The notes under the pieces were generated by a model. That model was given only the letters and a program-made list of their open reading frames with translations, searched no databases and was not told the DNA's origin. A DNA stretch of 64,000 nucleotides, taken from a virus. This document shows, piece after piece, positions 49,710 through 58,732 of this stretch (its first letter is position 1; each line of letters starts with the position of its first letter). A program made the translations under genes and the position numbers. The stretch is from the IMG/VR virus record IMGVR_UViG_3300028763_000010, positions 1-64,000 of that record. One strand, written 5' to 3'.

Positions 49710-49901
49710 ATGGAAAACGCGTATAAAATTGTAGTAAGCAAAGTGTATTACATATCTCATGAAGAAGCACGTCAACGTAAAGCAAATGATGAAACAGAAC
49801 GTGAATGTGCAAAACGTCTTGCTCTACGTAATATGGAAGAAGATGGACGTAATGGGTTCCTAGAGCCTTGTGAAGATAATTTTCAAGTTCATATAATATG
49901 A
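49710..49901 (+). CDS. Small charged protein, 63 aa
   Basis: It starts MENAYKIVVSKVYYISHEEA and contains a highly charged helix (RQRKANDETERECAKRLALR). It follows the interrupted gene by 4 bases and overlaps the next gene by 4 bases. Function unknown. Confidence 0.5.
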   Translation: MENAYKIVVSKVYYISHEEARQRKANDETERECAKRLALRNMEEDGRNGFLEPCEDNFQVHII

Positions 49902-50143
49902 ATAATGCAATAGAAATTAATTATTCTCTTTTTAAAGATGGATTGGGAATGGATGAAATTAGAAATATGTTTTATTCATATTGGGAATCAAACACATTTC
50001 AAAATGATGCAGTATCAAAAGGACTTCTAGAATTTACAAAAGGAAGTAAATTTATTCAAATTAAAAATGAATCAAATGAAACTGTAAAAAGTATCTTAGT
50101 TGATAGTAATACAGGTTCAATAATAAAAATAAATCATGAGTAA
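49898..50143 (+). CDS. Small alpha/beta protein, 81 aa
   Basis: It starts MNNAIEINYSLFKDGLGMDE. An N-terminal helix is followed by strands ending IKINHE. It overlaps the DUF3871-like gene by 8 bases and may be translationally coupled to it. No motif is recognised. Confidence 0.5.
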   Translation: MNNAIEINYSLFKDGLGMDEIRNMFYSYWESNTFQNDAVSKGLLEFTKGSKFIQIKNESNETVKSILVDSNTGSIIKINHE

Positions 50144-51029
50144 AATATTCGATTTTAAATCAAACAATGTTCAAGAAATGGAACTTGATGTTCTAAAACA
50201 AACATATCATGAAAAAAACTTCGATGGTAAACCCTCTTTCAATGGTATCTATCACTATGAACTTATTGAACGTATTGCTGCTATAATAGCAAAAAACAAT
50301 ATCAACTTCAATATTGAGTCAATCTTTGCCGCTAACAACAAAAAGGCCGGTCGTGATGGTGTATCAGTATCAAAAGAATTAGAAGCTCAGTATGGAGATA
50401 ATTCTATTCAAGCGCATGTTCTTCGTCGCGTATTTACTACTATCCGGATTAATGATTTGGAAGATGATGAAACGAACACCGGTCTTGCAGTTGCATTTCA
50501 CCAAGATGGAATTCAGATAGCTATTGGCCCTAACGTAAAGATTTGTCATAACCAATGTATTCTTGCAGCTGACAGAATGATTTCTACTTATGGTGGAGAT
50601 GGCAAGATTAAAGACCTGGACAAAGTATTTCAAATCATTGATGATTGGATGCAGAACTTTACTGAGCAACGTTCACATGACCAAAAGGTAATATCGCGCA
50701 TGAAAGCAATTGAAGTGTCTTACAACGATACTATGGCGCTTATTGGCCGGTTGAATACTATACGTGTTGTAAAAGATTCTTCTGAAAAATCATTGAAGAA
50801 ACTTGAAGCAAATGTAGGTAGAAATTATCCTCTTAATCAAACACAGATTTCAACATTTGTTGAGAACTATCTATTGGAATGTATTAAGCGTGATTCTACG
50901 AATATGAGTTTGTGGGATATCTACAATATCTCTACTGAATTGTATAAGCCCGGGCAAACTGATTTTCCAAATATTATTGGACAGAACATTGCTTGGTCTG
51001 AGTTCTTAGTAAAAGAATATAATCTTTAA
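50136..51029 (+). CDS. DUF3871/DUF932-like protein, 297 aa
   Basis: The protein matches the general design of DUF932/DUF3871 proteins common in Bacteroidetes plasmids and phages: an alpha/beta N-terminal body with HNQCILAADRM at about residue 140, a long helix (215-240), and a closing segment SLWDIYNISTELYKPGQTDF that resembles their conserved YN(L/I)xT motif. The family is found near replication genes but has no proven activity. It is flanked by genes with close spacing. Confidence 0.5.
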   Translation: MSKIFDFKSNNVQEMELDVLKQTYHEKNFDGKPSFNGIYHYELIERIAAIIAKNNINFNIESIFAANNKKAGRDGVSVSKELEAQYGDNSIQAHVLRRVFTTIRINDLEDDETNTGLAVAFHQDGIQIAIGPNVKICHNQCILAADRMISTYGGDGKIKDLDKVFQIIDDWMQNFTEQRSHDQKVISRMKAIEVSYNDTMALIGRLNTIRVVKDSSEKSLKKLEANVGRNYPLNQTQISTFVENYLLECIKRDSTNMSLWDIYNISTELYKPGQTDFPNIIGQNIAWSEFLVKEYNL

Positions 51030-51039
51030 AAATATCATT

Positions 51040-51498
51040 ATGGAATTTGTTGTAAAAATAGAAGATAATTGGATTGAAAATATTTATATTGTTGATGAAA
51101 TAAAACATCAAATTATACAAAGTCTTTCAAAACAAATCACAGAAAATTTATTAGAAGGACATGTAAGATTAGTTGGTGAAATTGCAAGTAAAAAAGTTAT
51201 TGAATCATTTGATGCAATGGCAAATAAAGCAACTGCTGATTTTATTGAAACTGGTAAATTAAAATCAAGTAGAAGTTCGGCAATGATTAGTGTTGCAGAA
51301 TATATTGCTGAAAAATTTGAGTATAATTCAAATTACAATAGTCAAAAAGAATTGATTGAAAAACTTGCTAATAATTATTCTGTTGAAATGAAAAACAGAT
51401 ATGATATGATGTTTGCTTCTCAACTCGTTATAAAAATGAGTGAACAAGGTTTATTGAAAGAAGGAGTATTTGATTCATTGATGAAAAAGGATGAATAG
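51040..51498 (+). CDS. Helical protein, 152 aa
   Basis: It starts MEFVVKIEDNWIENIYIVDE and is mainly helical, with a Lys/Ser/Glu composition and no cysteines. AT-rich codons match the small accessory genes. No motif is recognised; it is in the replication operon. Confidence 0.5.
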   Translation: MEFVVKIEDNWIENIYIVDEIKHQIIQSLSKQITENLLEGHVRLVGEIASKKVIESFDAMANKATADFIETGKLKSSRSSAMISVAEYIAEKFEYNSNYNSQKELIEKLANNYSVEMKNRYDMMFASQLVIKMSEQGLLKEGVFDSLMKKDE

Positions 51499-51499
51499 C

Positions 51500-52105
51500 A
51501 TGAAAGACGTAAATATTGAAAATGCTTTTGTAGTATTGAAAGGTAATCACATGTCAAATGACATTGAGCTTGGTAGTATCTTTCTCGAATGTAAATGCGA
51601 ACGGTTCAAATTGAAAGTTCTTTCTTATGAACGTAAATTTAAAGATGGGAATACTATTTTTGAACTCGATATTGAAAATCCACATGATTTCAAAATGGCT
51701 GTATTTATCAATAATGAAGTGTCATTGAGTTATTGGACAAAGAAACGTTCTGATGTGTTTATCATTGGTATGATGCCAGTTATCTTAGCTGATGGAACAA
51801 TTCGATATTTTGTATTCAATCAGTTTGCAGAAGAAAAATTGTACATTGCTCCAGGTAATCATTTAGGAATGGAACTAACAGTAGTAAAATACAAAAGTTG
51901 TACTGCTACATTTGGTGAAGGACCTGGTTGGGCGACTATCTACAGTATCGATAGCCATCAAGAAGGACAAGGACATGCTCAGGAACTACTTATTCAAGCA
52001 AAAGCGTATTATTCCTTACTTGATAAAGAAATGGCTTCTACAGTAGCTTTAAACCCTACTGTGGAGCATATCTTGGAAAAACTTTCTATTAAAGAATACA
52101 AATAA
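51500..52105 (+). CDS. Protein of unknown function with GNAT-like segment, 201 aa
   Basis: The preferred start is at 51500 (MKDVNIENAFVVLKGN); an ATG at 51491 would add three residues. The protein is beta-rich, and near residue 155 the segment SIDSHQEGQGHAQELLIQAK resembles the acetyl-CoA-binding motif A of GNAT acetyltransferases (QxxGxGxA then a helix). The resemblance is short and the fold is not confirmed. It is the last gene before the folded RNA and terminator at 52151-52246. Confidence 0.5.
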   Translation: MKDVNIENAFVVLKGNHMSNDIELGSIFLECKCERFKLKVLSYERKFKDGNTIFELDIENPHDFKMAVFINNEVSLSYWTKKRSDVFIIGMMPVILADGTIRYFVFNQFAEEKLYIAPGNHLGMELTVVKYKSCTATFGEGPGWATIYSIDSHQEGQGHAQELLIQAKAYYSLLDKEMASTVALNPTVEHILEKLSIKEYK

Positions 52106-52150
52106 TTAGCGAATTGTTTGGTAAACTTATAGAATTGTCTTTTCTTTGCA

Positions 52151-52246
52151 GTGTTCAATCGGAGTGACTATCGAATGAACATTCGGTAGTACCCTTTTGA
52201 TACACTTAAGACCCCGAAGGAATGTCACTCCCTTTCGGGGTTTTTT
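52151..52246 (+). ncRNA. Folded RNA with pseudoknot potential and intrinsic terminator
   Basis: An outer stem pairs GTGTTCAA with TTGA-T-ACAC, enclosing a 10-bp hairpin (ACTATCGAAT-GAAC-ATTCGGTAGT). The unpaired GGAGTGAC (52161-52168) is perfectly complementary to GTCACTCC in the loop of the following terminator (CCCCGAA with TTCGGGG at 52212-52240, then six T). This arrangement could form a pseudoknot or an alternative pairing that controls termination. It lies between two genes and has no coding frame. Confidence 0.55.
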
Positions 52247-52260
52247 GCGTTTAATAATTA

Positions 52261-53046
52261 ATGAATATGCGTACAATAAAATTATCTATATCACAAGCTA
52301 AATTGGCAGTACAATCTAAGAGTAGATTGGAAGCTTTAGCATTTGCTATTCAGATAAAAGGTATGTATGTTTCATCTTGTCTAATGGATTGCTCTTCTAG
52401 TGATAAAAGTATAAAATACTCTAAGCTAAAAGAGCAATTTCATTTAGGACATGACAAGATTAAGAGAATAATAAAAAATGGTATTGAATATAAATATATT
52501 CGATTTGAAAATGGAAAATTAATAGCTAATAAAATGTATTCTGAAAAAGAATTAATTATTCGTCTTGATTTCAATTCAAAAGAATCTCTTTATAACAATA
52601 ATCAGATAAAATCTCTTATTCAAAAAACAGTTATTATTGACCATATCAATAAAATTTCATTTATCAATGATACAATATATACGGTGAAGAATTGTAAAGT
52701 TTCTTATAAACAAAGAAAAACAGCAATGAAAAAATTATATAAGTATGCAGTGAATATTCCAAATGAATTAATAGGATTGAGTTATGATAGCATTTCTAAA
52801 ATTGCAAATGTAAATAAAAACAAAGCCATTTTTTATATCAAAGAGTTAGTGAGTAAAAATGTAATAAATAAGTCAGTAAATCTTATTTTTACTGGTATTA
52901 AAGCTAAATCAAAAGATAAATCAATTCAAATTGAATATAAGAAAAATGGTAATAGTGGCTATTTAAGAAAAATAAATTATATGTATTACATACAAAGCAG
53001 TAATATATATTCTATATCCAATTTTAGTTTAATTAAGTATGCATGA
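52261..53046 (+). CDS. Winged-helix-type DNA-binding protein, 261 aa
   Basis: Two helix-turn-helix-like segments are visible: KYSKLKEQFHLGHDKIKRII at about residue 52, and SYDSISKIANVNKNKAIFYI at about 183, each followed by a strand pair. Codons are strongly AT-rich (AAA, ATT, AAT), more so than in flanking replication genes. It could be a replication initiator or transcription factor. It starts 15 bases after the terminator of the folded RNA. Confidence 0.55.
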   Translation: MNMRTIKLSISQAKLAVQSKSRLEALAFAIQIKGMYVSSCLMDCSSSDKSIKYSKLKEQFHLGHDKIKRIIKNGIEYKYIRFENGKLIANKMYSEKELIIRLDFNSKESLYNNNQIKSLIQKTVIIDHINKISFINDTIYTVKNCKVSYKQRKTAMKKLYKYAVNIPNELIGLSYDSISKIANVNKNKAIFYIKELVSKNVINKSVNLIFTGIKAKSKDKSIQIEYKKNGNSGYLRKINYMYYIQSSNIYSISNFSLIKYA

Positions 53047-53090
53047 TTTCTTCACCCAAATATATGTGTAATAAAATAGGAGAGTAATAT

Positions 53091-53411
53091 ATGTCAATGA
53101 ATAAAGAATTAATTGATAAATATGTTTTCAATTCAATTAAATATGGTTCTAAAGCAGAACAACTTTTATTGAGTAAATTAATGATGTCTAATATTGATTT
53201 TAAATATAAATATAAAGTGCCTAATGATATAACTTATTACATGGCAAATTTTTATATTCCACATAAAAATATAATTATCAATATTAGTCTTTCTATAAAT
53301 GTCAAACAAGCAGAAATTGTCAAAGATGATTTTTGTAAAAGCAAAGGTTTTAAAGTCATTCGTATTTTAGAATCAAACATTTCCTCATTTGATATTTCCT
53401 CTGTGCTATAA
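53091..53411 (+). CDS. DUF559/VSR-type nuclease fold with lost catalytic residues, 106 aa
   Basis: The segment SKAEQLLLSKLMMSNIDFKY, then MANFYIPHKNIIINIS and KSKGFKVIRILESNI, follows the DUF559 (very-short-patch repair-like) pattern of conserved AE, DFY, EvDG and G(Y/F)xVIR. Here the key Asp of DFY is Asn and the E-x-D-G region reads INIS, so it is probably not an active nuclease. It follows the winged-helix gene by 44 bases and is AT-rich like it. Confidence 0.55.
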   Translation: MSMNKELIDKYVFNSIKYGSKAEQLLLSKLMMSNIDFKYKYKVPNDITYYMANFYIPHKNIIINISLSINVKQAEIVKDDFCKSKGFKVIRILESNISSFDISSVL

Positions 53412-53441
53412 CTGCACAAACAAATCTATATTTATTTTATT

Positions 53442-55112
53442 ATGAATGAAATTGTTCAAATTCCATTAGTGTATATTGTTGCGTCCAAGTTAAACCCTCG
53501 GAAAACAATAAACCAAGACTCTATAATTGAGTTATCACAAAGTATTAAATCAGTAGGGTTGTTGCAGCCTATTACTGTACGTAAAATTGAAGAAGATGAT
53601 TATCCAACAAATGATGTTTATGAAGTAATCATGGGTTATCGTCGTTATTGTGCATGTAGTCATCTTGGAATGACAACAATGCCATGTATCATTGTAGAAA
53701 TGGATGATGAAGAAGTACTGGATGCAATGATCATTGAGAACTTACAACGCCAGGATATCGAACCTATGGATGAAGCGCGGGCATTTGCTAACCTCAATAA
53801 CAAAGGTTGGACTGGTGAAGATATTGCTGTAAAGGTTGGTAAGCCGGTTCTATTTGTAATGCATAGAATACGCTTGCTTGAGCTTATTGCTGAGTTTGTA
53901 AAAATGTTTGATGAAAATGAATTATCCATTTCTCATGCTTATGAATTATGTAAGCTTGACAAAGATATTCAGTTAGATATTTACAAAACTCGTTATAGCG
54001 AAGAAGCCAGTGATTACTATCGGTGGAATGATCTTAATCTAAAAGATTTAAAATCGAAAATACAAAATCTTGCAAAGAACTTAGACAATGCTTCTTTTAG
54101 CTTGGCTGAGTGTATTACTTGTCAGTTTTGTACTTCTATCCATGGTTCTTTATTCCCGGACTACAAAATCAATTCTTGTACTAATAGCTTCTGTTATGAT
54201 GATAAAATCTTTGAACATCGTATGAACAATATTATTCTTGCACATGAAGAAGATACTACTATTATGATTCGTTCATTAGGTACAAGTAATCGGGTTCTTG
54301 ATAAGCTGAAAGAATTGCATATACCAGTTGTAGTGTTTAGTACCGAAGAATACGATTTTGAGCATGATAAGAGCGATGATCTATCCTTTCATGATAAAAT
54401 GGTCAAGAAAGGATTTGAAGCTGTTTACGGGCTTGATACATGGTCTGGTGGTGATAAGATGTTTTATATAAAAGCAAAGATTACCAAAAAAGATATTGCT
54501 GCTGCAGGAACAGTTCATCCGGAACTTATAAAGCTTGACAAAGACCTTGTTCGTAAAGAGGAAATCAAAGAGGAAAAGATTAATGCTGATCTTAGAAGTC
54601 TTATTTCCGGTAGTAACTATCGTGAGATAAGTACACCACTACTTCCTATTGAAGAAACTGCTTTTATGGCTGTCATATTCTATATGGCTTCTAACAGTAA
54701 ATTAAAAGAGATAAGAACAAAATTCAAGAAAGATTTGTCTTACATGGAAAACATACAAAACATGTTACCCGAGGATATTATTACATTGAAACGCTGCTTT
54801 ATCAAACAATGTATTGTTGGAACAGAAGTAACTCATGATGCAGATGTACAGAATATCCTTTCAAACATTTCTAATGTCTTTTACTCAGATAAGTTTGGGG
54901 AGATTGTCGAAGAACATACGGCTACATGTAACAAACGTAAGGATCGTATTGCTATTCGTAAACAAGTCATTCTTGATGAATTGAATCCAGTAAAGAAAGA
55001 ACTTGTTGAAAAGAAAACAGTATCATTAGCTGATGCTGATGCACAGGTACCTTATATCCCTAAGCAAAAAGAAGAAAATGAATATGTCAAATTTGGTAAC
55101 ATTGGAGAATAA
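53442..55112 (+). CDS. ParB-like protein with zinc-binding insert, 556 aa
   Basis: Residues 1-110 form the ParB/Srx domain with LNPRKT (box I) and IENLQRQDIEPMDEA (box II). A helix-turn-helix follows (about 125-150). Residues 225-260 contain six cysteines (ECITCQFCTS and NSCTNSFC). The C-terminal half is helical and lysine-rich. ParB-like proteins in crAss-like phages are thought to act in replication or transcription rather than partition, because no ParA is next to it. It overlaps the methyltransferase start by 32 bases. Confidence 0.8.
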   Translation: MNEIVQIPLVYIVASKLNPRKTINQDSIIELSQSIKSVGLLQPITVRKIEEDDYPTNDVYEVIMGYRRYCACSHLGMTTMPCIIVEMDDEEVLDAMIIENLQRQDIEPMDEARAFANLNNKGWTGEDIAVKVGKPVLFVMHRIRLLELIAEFVKMFDENELSISHAYELCKLDKDIQLDIYKTRYSEEASDYYRWNDLNLKDLKSKIQNLAKNLDNASFSLAECITCQFCTSIHGSLFPDYKINSCTNSFCYDDKIFEHRMNNIILAHEEDTTIMIRSLGTSNRVLDKLKELHIPVVVFSTEEYDFEHDKSDDLSFHDKMVKKGFEAVYGLDTWSGGDKMFYIKAKITKKDIAAAGTVHPELIKLDKDLVRKEEIKEEKINADLRSLISGSNYREISTPLLPIEETAFMAVIFYMASNSKLKEIRTKFKKDLSYMENIQNMLPEDIITLKRCFIKQCIVGTEVTHDADVQNILSNISNVFYSDKFGEIVEEHTATCNKRKDRIAIRKQVILDELNPVKKELVEKKTVSLADADAQVPYIPKQKEENEYVKFGNIGE

Positions 55113-56061
55113 TCAATTAGATAAGGATTTAATAAAAGAACACAATGAATTAATCAAATCAAAAAGCAAATCTCCTAGGATATATGAAATTCGAATGGCC
55201 ATTTTTAAAAAATATAAATGTACATGGGATGATGAAACCGGATTAATTTATTTAGACCTTGATTATAATCCAATTAAAGAAAGTTCAAACAAAAAAGAAC
55301 AAGTAAAAAAACAAATAAGTGAAATTTCTATGAATGCAAAAAACATATTATTACAATGTACAGTAGTACAAAATCGCGTATATCTACCGGACGAACAAAT
55401 CGACCGTAAGCTTTATATGGAAGTTGCAAAAGCGTTAGAACTTATCGGTGGTAAATGGACTGGTGGTAAAATAAAGGCCTTTGTGTTTGCTGAGGACCCA
55501 ACAGATTTATTAGCCGAGATAGCTAGTGGTGAAAAACGTAATCTAAAGAAAGAACATCAATTCTTTGGTACTCCGCCAGAACTTGCTGACAGACTTATAG
55601 AACTTGCTCAATTAAACAACTTTGATCGTGTTCTAGAGCCTAGTGCCGGACAAGGTGCTATCGTTGAAGCAATGCAACGCAAATGGCATAATATCGTGCC
55701 TACATGTGTTGAGAATATGGGACTCAATTCTATTGTTCTTACAAAGAAACAGATTACCCATTTCTTTCAAGACTTTCTTACTTCAGAATGTAGTAAGCCA
55801 TTTGATAAGGTTATCGCTAATCCACCATTCACAAAGAATCAGGATATTGATCATATCTATAAAATGGTAGAAGTCTGTAAACCCGGGGGAATAGTGGTAT
55901 CATGTGCTTCTAATCATTGGAGAGAATCAAAGAACAAGAAAGAAACTGAGTTCAGAGCTTTTCTTGATGGTATGGGTGCTGTTATCGAAGAAATACCAGC
56001 CGGTACCTTTAAAGAAAGTGGAACTATGATTGCAGCTTGTATTGTAATCATTCATGTATGA
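55081..56061 (+). CDS. N6-adenine DNA methyltransferase
   Basis: Motif I of SAM-dependent methyltransferases is VLEPSAGQGAIVEAM (about residue 195) and the catalytic NPPF motif is VIANPPFTKNQ (about 260), as in N6-adenine enzymes. The N-terminal 100 residues are a lysine-rich helical extension. I prefer the start at 55081 (MNMSNLVTLENN); 55087 is possible. It may protect phage DNA against host restriction. It ends in an ATGA overlap with the next gene. Confidence 0.85.
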   Translation, partial: NMSNLVTLENNQLDKDLIKEHNELIKSKSKSPRIYEIRMAIFKKYKCTWDDETGLIYLDLDYNPIKESSNKKEQVKKQISEISMNAKNILLQCTVVQNRVYLPDEQIDRKLYMEVAKALELIGGKWTGGKIKAFVFAEDPTDLLAEIASGEKRNLKKEHQFFGTPPELADRLIELAQLNNFDRVLEPSAGQGAIVEAMQRKWHNIVPTCVENMGLNSIVLTKKQITHFFQDFLTSECSKPFDKVIANPPFTKNQDIDHIYKMVEVCKPGGIVVSCASNHWRESKNKKETEFRAFLDGMGAVIEEIPAGTFKESGTMIAACIVIIHV

Positions 56062-56267
56062 CAAACGATAGTACCTTGAATAATGACCTATTTGCTATGT
56101 ATCAAGAGCAAGAAGCCCTTGAATTTAGTAGATGGGTCAATTCGGTAGAGAAGCATGTAAGTACGCTTAAAACGAAGCTATGTAAGTCATGCAACAAAAA
56201 CAAATTAGAAGTAGTAAGTATGTATAAAGCAGAATGTACAAATTGTCTAACATTAAACTCATTTTAA
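56058..56267 (+). CDS. Small zinc-ribbon protein, 69 aa
   Basis: The ATG at 56058 overlaps the methyltransferase stop (ATGA). CKSCNKNK (residues 42-49) and CTNC (60-63) form a zinc ribbon at the C-terminus. It is probably a nucleic-acid or protein-binding accessory translated together with the methyltransferase. Confidence 0.55.
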   Translation: MTNDSTLNNDLFAMYQEQEALEFSRWVNSVEKHVSTLKTKLCKSCNKNKLEVVSMYKAECTNCLTLNSF

Positions 56268-56268
56268 A

Positions 56269-56532
56269 ATGAAAAGAGAAAATATAAAACGTGCTTCTGA
56301 ATTAAGTTCTGAAATAACTGGACTTGAACAATTGCTAGAAGATATAAAACTTCAAGAAAAAACCAAAATTGTAAGTGGATTTTCAATTATGATTCCAGCA
56401 AATAGAAATTCATCTGGAGTTTCTATTACTAGATATATATCAAAAGAAATGAGAGATATATTAGTAATTCTAGCTAAAAATGAAGTAGAAAGAATTATTG
56501 CTGAAAAAGAAAAAGAAATCGAAACACTTTAA
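56269..56532 (+). CDS. Helical protein, 87 aa
   Basis: It starts MKRENIKRASELSSEITGLE and is a two-helix protein with a short polar loop between. It starts 1 base after the zinc-ribbon gene. No motif is recognised. Confidence 0.5.
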   Translation: MKRENIKRASELSSEITGLEQLLEDIKLQEKTKIVSGFSIMIPANRNSSGVSITRYISKEMRDILVILAKNEVERIIAEKEKEIETL

Positions 56533-56542
56533 ATAACACAAC

Positions 56543-56827
56543 ATGTCACAAGAAATAGAAAAGTTTATATCATTAATTAGAGATTCGTTTGTTGGTTCTC
56601 AGCAAGTATATACAAATGGAAGTTGTTATCATTTTTATCTTATACTTAAAAATATATATCCAAGTGCAAAATGTTGGTATGATGAAAGTCATATTATTAC
56701 AGAAATTGATGGTAAGTTTTATGACATTACTGGAGAAGTACAAAAAAATTCAAATCTTTTAATTATGGATCATCCAGCTCATTATAGTTTAAAAAATCCA
56801 TTTAATATTTACAATATACAAAAATAA
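56543..56827 (+). CDS. Small phage protein with GSCYHFYLIL motif, 94 aa
   Basis: GSCYHFYLILKNIYPSAK followed by HIITEIDGKFYDITGE matches a widespread small phage protein group of unknown function. It resembles a papain-like arrangement (Cys near the N-terminus, His and Asp later), but activity is unproven. It lies 4 bases before the ATPase gene. Confidence 0.55.
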   Translation: MSQEIEKFISLIRDSFVGSQQVYTNGSCYHFYLILKNIYPSAKCWYDESHIITEIDGKFYDITGEVQKNSNLLIMDHPAHYSLKNPFNIYNIQK

Positions 56828-56831
56828 AAAT

Positions 56832-58307
56832 ATGTCAGAAATTAAAATTCATATCAAGAATTACAAACTTCTCAAAGAAGGAGAATGGGATTTATCAAAT
56901 GGTACTATCTTCTTCGCACAAGGCGGAAACAAAAAAGGTAAGACTTCTTTCTTGAATCTTATCCAAGCACTCATGGAAGTAAAAGATACTACTGTCAATC
57001 CAGTAACTTTTGGTGAGAAAGAAGGATTTGCTACCGGTACAATACCTGGCGCTGATGGTTTACAATACCAATTTCGTTACGACTTTAATATTGATGGTAA
57101 GAACAAATTTCAGTTCATTGCTCCAGACAATAAAGTTGTCAAAGGAATTACTGAAATGCGCGCTATCTTCAATTATACTCATTTTACATTGGAAGAGTTC
57201 TTTGAATGGAGTAAAACAGAACCGGGCCGTGCTAAACAACGTGCTATCTTCATGAACTTACTTTCAGAAAAAGAACGTGAAGAGATAATGAAAATAGATG
57301 CTGAGATTCATCCTACAAAAGGAACAATGATCGATTCGCGTAAAGAATTGAATAAGTCAGTTGACTTCTTGAAAAAGAGTATTGACAATATCGTATTCAA
57401 TCCGGAACAACAAAAACTTATTACTGATGCTCCGGCTATTCAAAAGTTGTTTACTGAACTTACTGCTCGTAAAGAAGAGATTGATGAAACAATTAAAGGA
57501 TTCGATACTTATCAAGTGAAGTTGGATGCAGAAAATGAAAAACTGGATCCACTAAAAAAATCACATAATAAGCAAGTGGAAAGTCTTACTAACTCCATTC
57601 GTTTTGCCAAAGAAGAAATTGACCGTCTTACCAAAGAATTGGCAGCCGATGAAAAGAAACTGGAAACTGAGAATGCTGAGTACGAAACTTCTGAAAAAGC
57701 AATCACTGCAGCAATCACTGAATTGAATACTAAGTTCGATGTGAAAGTACTTGAAGCTGCAAAATTAGAATTAGATGGTGATGGTACTGAAAAGAATATT
57801 GGTCTTGCCAAACGATTAGAGATTGGCCAGACAAAAATCAATCAGTATAATCAATTGGATGTATTAGTAAAACAAAAAGCAAAGAATGAAGAAGATCATA
57901 AAAAGAAGGAAAGTGAAGTTAGTGAGTTGGACGAGAAGATTACGACTCTCCGCACCAAGAAAAAGGAAATCATCAAAAACAGTCAGAACATGCCGGTTGG
58001 TTGGTCGATTGATGATGATTATGTTACTATCGATAATATTCCTTTTCTGGAAACTGATATTTGTAAGTCGGAAGCGACTGCTGCTATTGCTCAATTGATG
58101 ATGCGCGTAAATAAGGCTCCATTGATGCTTATGGGCGATGCTGAGGCCTTGGGATATGAAGTACTCAATAAGCTTGAGGAAACAGCTAAGAGTCTTGGTA
58201 AGGTAATGCTATTCGCTGAACATGTTCGTTCTGCTGATGAAATGCAGTTGGTTGGTTATGATCAAATCGACCATGAAGTAAAGAAAGAAGATAAAGAATT
58301 ATTTTAA
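56832..58307 (+). CDS. SbcC/Rad50-like recombination ATPase
   Basis: Walker A GGNKKGKTS (about residue 31) at the N-terminus, a coiled-coil middle (residues 170-400) and a C-terminal Walker B-like segment (PLMLMGDAEALGYEV, about 435) are the layout of SMC/RecF/Rad50-type ATPases, in a small phage version like T4 gp46. It would tether or process DNA ends with a nuclease partner, possibly the Cas4/RecB-like protein downstream. The gene lies immediately before the RyR-Tad2 pair. Confidence 0.8.
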   Translation: MSEIKIHIKNYKLLKEGEWDLSNGTIFFAQGGNKKGKTSFLNLIQALMEVKDTTVNPVTFGEKEGFATGTIPGADGLQYQFRYDFNIDGKNKFQFIAPDNKVVKGITEMRAIFNYTHFTLEEFFEWSKTEPGRAKQRAIFMNLLSEKEREEIMKIDAEIHPTKGTMIDSRKELNKSVDFLKKSIDNIVFNPEQQKLITDAPAIQKLFTELTARKEEIDETIKGFDTYQVKLDAENEKLDPLKKSHNKQVESLTNSIRFAKEEIDRLTKELAADEKKLETENAEYETSEKAITAAITELNTKFDVKVLEAAKLELDGDGTEKNIGLAKRLEIGQTKINQYNQLDVLVKQKAKNEEDHKKKESEVSELDEKITTLRTKKKEIIKNSQNMPVGWSIDDDYVTIDNIPFLETDICKSEATAAIAQLMMRVNKAPLMLMGDAEALGYEVLNKLEETAKSLGKVMLFAEHVRSADEMQLVGYDQIDHEVKKEDKELF

Positions 58308-58310
58308 TAA

Positions 58311-58337
58311 CTAGAACCTTCTCACTGGTATAGGTAA
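58311..58337 (+). promoter_or_regulatory. Leader motif before the RyR gene (copy 1)
   Basis: CTAGAACCT, 7 bases, then GGTATAGGTAA. ACCT can pair with AGGT to form a small hairpin. The same motif recurs at 58733-58757 before the Tad2-like gene. It lies 14 bases before the ATG at 58352. Confidence 0.5.
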
Positions 58338-58351
58338 AGTGATATTCTATT

Positions 58352-58720
58352 ATGAGTGAAAATACTGGTTCAAGACCTGCAAGTATTGCAGAAGTTATTG
58401 CTCCTATTTGCTATCAAGCAAATAAAGCATTTTGCGAAAGTTATGGTGATTATTCTCAAAAAGATTGGTATCAAGCCGATGATTGGCAAAAACAAAGTGC
58501 TATTAAAGGTGTACAATTTCGTATTGAAAATCCGGATGCTGGACATGATGCACAGCATAATTCATGGATGGCTGAAAAAGTTGCTGATGGATGGGTATAT
58601 GGAGAAAGTAAAAATGCAGAAGCAAAAACTCATTCATGTATTGTTTCTTTCGAACAATTACCTATTTTCCAACAAAAGAAGGATGCATTATTCTGTGCTA
58701 TTGTAGATTCTTTGAAATAA
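58352..58720 (+). CDS. RyR-domain protein, 122 aa
   Basis: The protein is almost only a RyR domain (ryanodine receptor repeat, PF02026): ANKAFCESYGDYSQKDW, then QKQSAIKGVQFRIENPDAG, AQHNSWMAEKVADGWVYG and HSCIVSFEQLPIFQQKKDAL, all family motifs in order. The domain binds or has been predicted to bind nucleotide-derived ligands. Its neighbour is a Tad2-type protein that sequesters such a signal. A joint role in blocking a nucleotide-signalling defence is an inference. Codons match the replication genes. Confidence 0.85.
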   Translation: MSENTGSRPASIAEVIAPICYQANKAFCESYGDYSQKDWYQADDWQKQSAIKGVQFRIENPDAGHDAQHNSWMAEKVADGWVYGESKNAEAKTHSCIVSFEQLPIFQQKKDALFCAIVDSLK

Positions 58721-58732
58721 AACTAAAACCTA

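Noticed and set aside
58356-58706. Second frame inside the RyR gene
   Set aside because: It is a plus-one shadow of the RyR-domain frame, which has a recognisable domain.
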